This document shows, piece by piece, positions 6,397 to 7,022 of a stretch of 7,022 bases of DNA (position 1 is the first letter of the stretch; each line of letters opens with the position of its first letter). The translations under genes were made by a program, and so were the position numbers. The stretch is from Firmicutes bacterium UBA4795 (lineage in GTDB: Bacteria; Bacillota; Desulfotomaculia; Desulfotomaculales; Nap2-2B): contig DHGP01000025.1 of NCBI GenBank assembly GCA_002402825.1, positions 1-7,022 of the forward strand, written 5' to 3'. The notes below the pieces were generated by a model, which ran no database searches, had not been told where the DNA came from, and saw nothing but the letters and a program-made list of their open reading frames with translations.

Positions 6397-6405
6397 TTTT
6401 ATTTA

Positions 6406-6684
6406 CTAAAGAACTCTGGCGATGTATTGGTCAATGATGGTCCGGGCTTCTTCCTGGGTGTTGGCGGCAAATAGTTCTTCCATAAGGTTATCTAAAATGT
6501 CCAGGGCAGGTATCTGCTTAATCTTTTGCATTGTTTCGCCGGAGTCAACACCAAACCTTTTCACCATAAATTTGCAAATGTCTTTCCTTGCTTTCTCGAT
6601 TCTACCTCTTGCTTCTCCTCTTGCTTCTGCCTCTATCCTTTCTTCCTTTACCCATTCCTGGTAAATGGGAGATTCCATAACCAT
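6406..6684 (-). CDS. C-terminal Rpn-family tail as a separate ORF (RpnS-like candidate)
   Basis: This 92-codon ORF starts MVMESPIYQEW and continues with a highly charged, glycine-spaced helix (EERIEAEARGEARGRIEKAR, residues 14-33). It then reads KFMVKRFGVDS and a helical end (DILDNLMEELFAANTQEEA). This is the normal C-terminal domain of Rpn/PDDEXK_2 transposase-like nucleases, here outside the frame of the upstream part. AGGAGG at 6693-6688 lies only 3 nt before the ATG at 6684 but 9 nt before the in-frame ATG at 6678, so the true start may be 6678 (90 residues). In E. coli, Rpn genes make a short C-terminal protein from an internal start that blocks the full-length nuclease. Whether this ORF does so is inference; it may simply be the 3' half of a broken gene. 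Confidence 0.68.
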   Translation of the reverse strand: MVMESPIYQEWVKEERIEAEARGEARGRIEKARKDICKFMVKRFGVDSGETMQKIKQIPALDILDNLMEELFAANTQEEARTIIDQYIARVL

Positions 6685-6687
6685 TTC

Positions 6688-6693
6688 CCTCCT
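6688..6693 (-). promoter_or_regulatory. Ribosome binding site inside the split Rpn gene
   Basis: The minus strand reads AGGAGG just before GAAATGGTTATG. It offers two in-frame ATGs, at 6684 (3-nt spacer, short) and 6678 (9-nt spacer, suitable). In the frame of the tail ORF these bases encode Arg-Arg, followed by Glu-Met, so the site could be inherited from ordinary coding sequence in an ancestral full-length gene. Confidence 0.55.
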
Positions 6694-6718
6694 ATCTCAA
6701 TATTTTGGAGCCATTCTT

Positions 6719-7022
6719 TTAATAACTCCATTTATCAGCCTTTATCAAAGAATAAACGAGTTCGGCGGCGTATTTACCACCCGCTAAGATACCCATGACG
6801 ACCAAGAGGTCCTGCCGCAAGGCTTCATCCTTAACCTTATTGATTACTTCAAAGGTTTCCTGTAAGATTTGCCGGGGTTCTTCATCTATTTTACCTTTCA
6901 TCAGGGGAAGTAGGGGATACAAACCAATAAGCTCCTGGTCAATGACGGTTTGTCTGGGATGCTCCCAAACCCGGATTACCCGGTAGGTGAATTCTAGAGT
7001 TTTCAGTTCTCCCCAGTAATCA
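6719..7022 (-). CDS. Rpn-family recombination-promoting nuclease, middle part, 5' end outside window and prematurely stopped
   Basis: The frame is open from the window edge (first full codon 7021-7019) to TAA at 6721-6719, giving 100 residues. It opens DYWGELKTLEFTYRVIRVWE, then LIGLYPLLPLMKG at 32-43, and ends AAELVYSLIKADKWSY. 'YRVIRVWE' followed by 'GLYPLLPLMKG' is the diagnostic middle segment of Rpn/PDDEXK_2 proteins (PF12784 and relatives). These are chromosomal nucleases that promote RecA-independent recombination and, in E. coli, act in phage defence. The PDDEXK catalytic residues lie nearer the N-terminus, outside the window. A full-length protein should continue directly into the charged tail found at 6684-6406. 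Here an in-frame TAA and a change of frame separate the two, so the gene is split or decayed. Confidence 0.75.
   Translation of the reverse strand, partial: DYWGELKTLEFTYRVIRVWEHPRQTVIDQELIGLYPLLPLMKGKIDEEPRQILQETFEVINKVKDEALRQDLLVVMGILAGGKYAAELVYSLIKADKWSY

Noticed and set aside
6422..6798. Plus-strand frames opposite the Rpn segments
   Set aside because: They are antisense to recognisable Rpn protein sequence, and the cysteine/serine/phenylalanine-rich product resembles no family.
1..7022. CRISPR arrays, tRNA or rRNA genes
   Set aside because: No regularly spaced direct repeats apart from the two-to-three-copy coding repeat at 4500-4743, and no tRNA- or rRNA-like sequence noticed on either strand.

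Overview
The window reads as a Gram-positive, Clostridia-type chromosome segment. The evidence is strong AGGAGG-type ribosome binding sites, frequent TTG and GTG starts, moderate-to-low GC by eye, and the mix of Rpn-family and DUF2281 genes with IS256-like and IS1634/IS4-like elements, which is common in Peptococcaceae and Thermoanaerobacterales. Genus cannot be fixed from the sequence. Every real gene except one transposase remnant lies on the minus strand, so the story runs from right to left.

Right end (7022 to about 6170), an accessory/toxin-antitoxin-like patch: the window edge cuts an Rpn-family (PDDEXK) recombination-promoting nuclease. Its reading frame stops at 6719. Its C-terminal tail continues as a separate 92-codon ORF (6684-6406) behind its own AGGAGGG. 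Next comes a 59-codon DUF2281-type antitoxin-like gene (6349-6170), preceded by a perfect TTAACG-GTGT-CGTTAA inverted repeat.

Centre (about 6099 to 647), a co-directional surface-glycan cluster. The genes in order are: a polysaccharide pyruvyl transferase-family protein with a long C-terminal coiled coil built from a 105-nt tandem repeat; a 763-residue fusion of a GT2 (GT-A fold) and a GT4 (GT-B fold) glycosyltransferase; a 272-residue stand-alone GT2; and the first 136 residues of a polytopic membrane protein. Together they could decorate and extend a cell-wall or S-layer-associated polysaccharide. The pyruvyl-transferase-like protein may act as modifier or scaffold and the GTs as sugar-adding enzymes, with the membrane protein perhaps a lipid-linked-sugar transferase; these roles are inferred from families and context.

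Left end (about 650 to 1), nested insertion sequences. The membrane-protein gene breaks off at what looks like the end of an IS1634/IS4-like element, and its stop codon seems to come from that element. The transposase remnant of the element (plus strand, about 245-561) carries two frameshifts and an amber stop. That element is in turn interrupted by the start of an IS256/mutator-type element running leftward off the window. The downstream end of the glycan operon has therefore been remodelled by two successive insertions.
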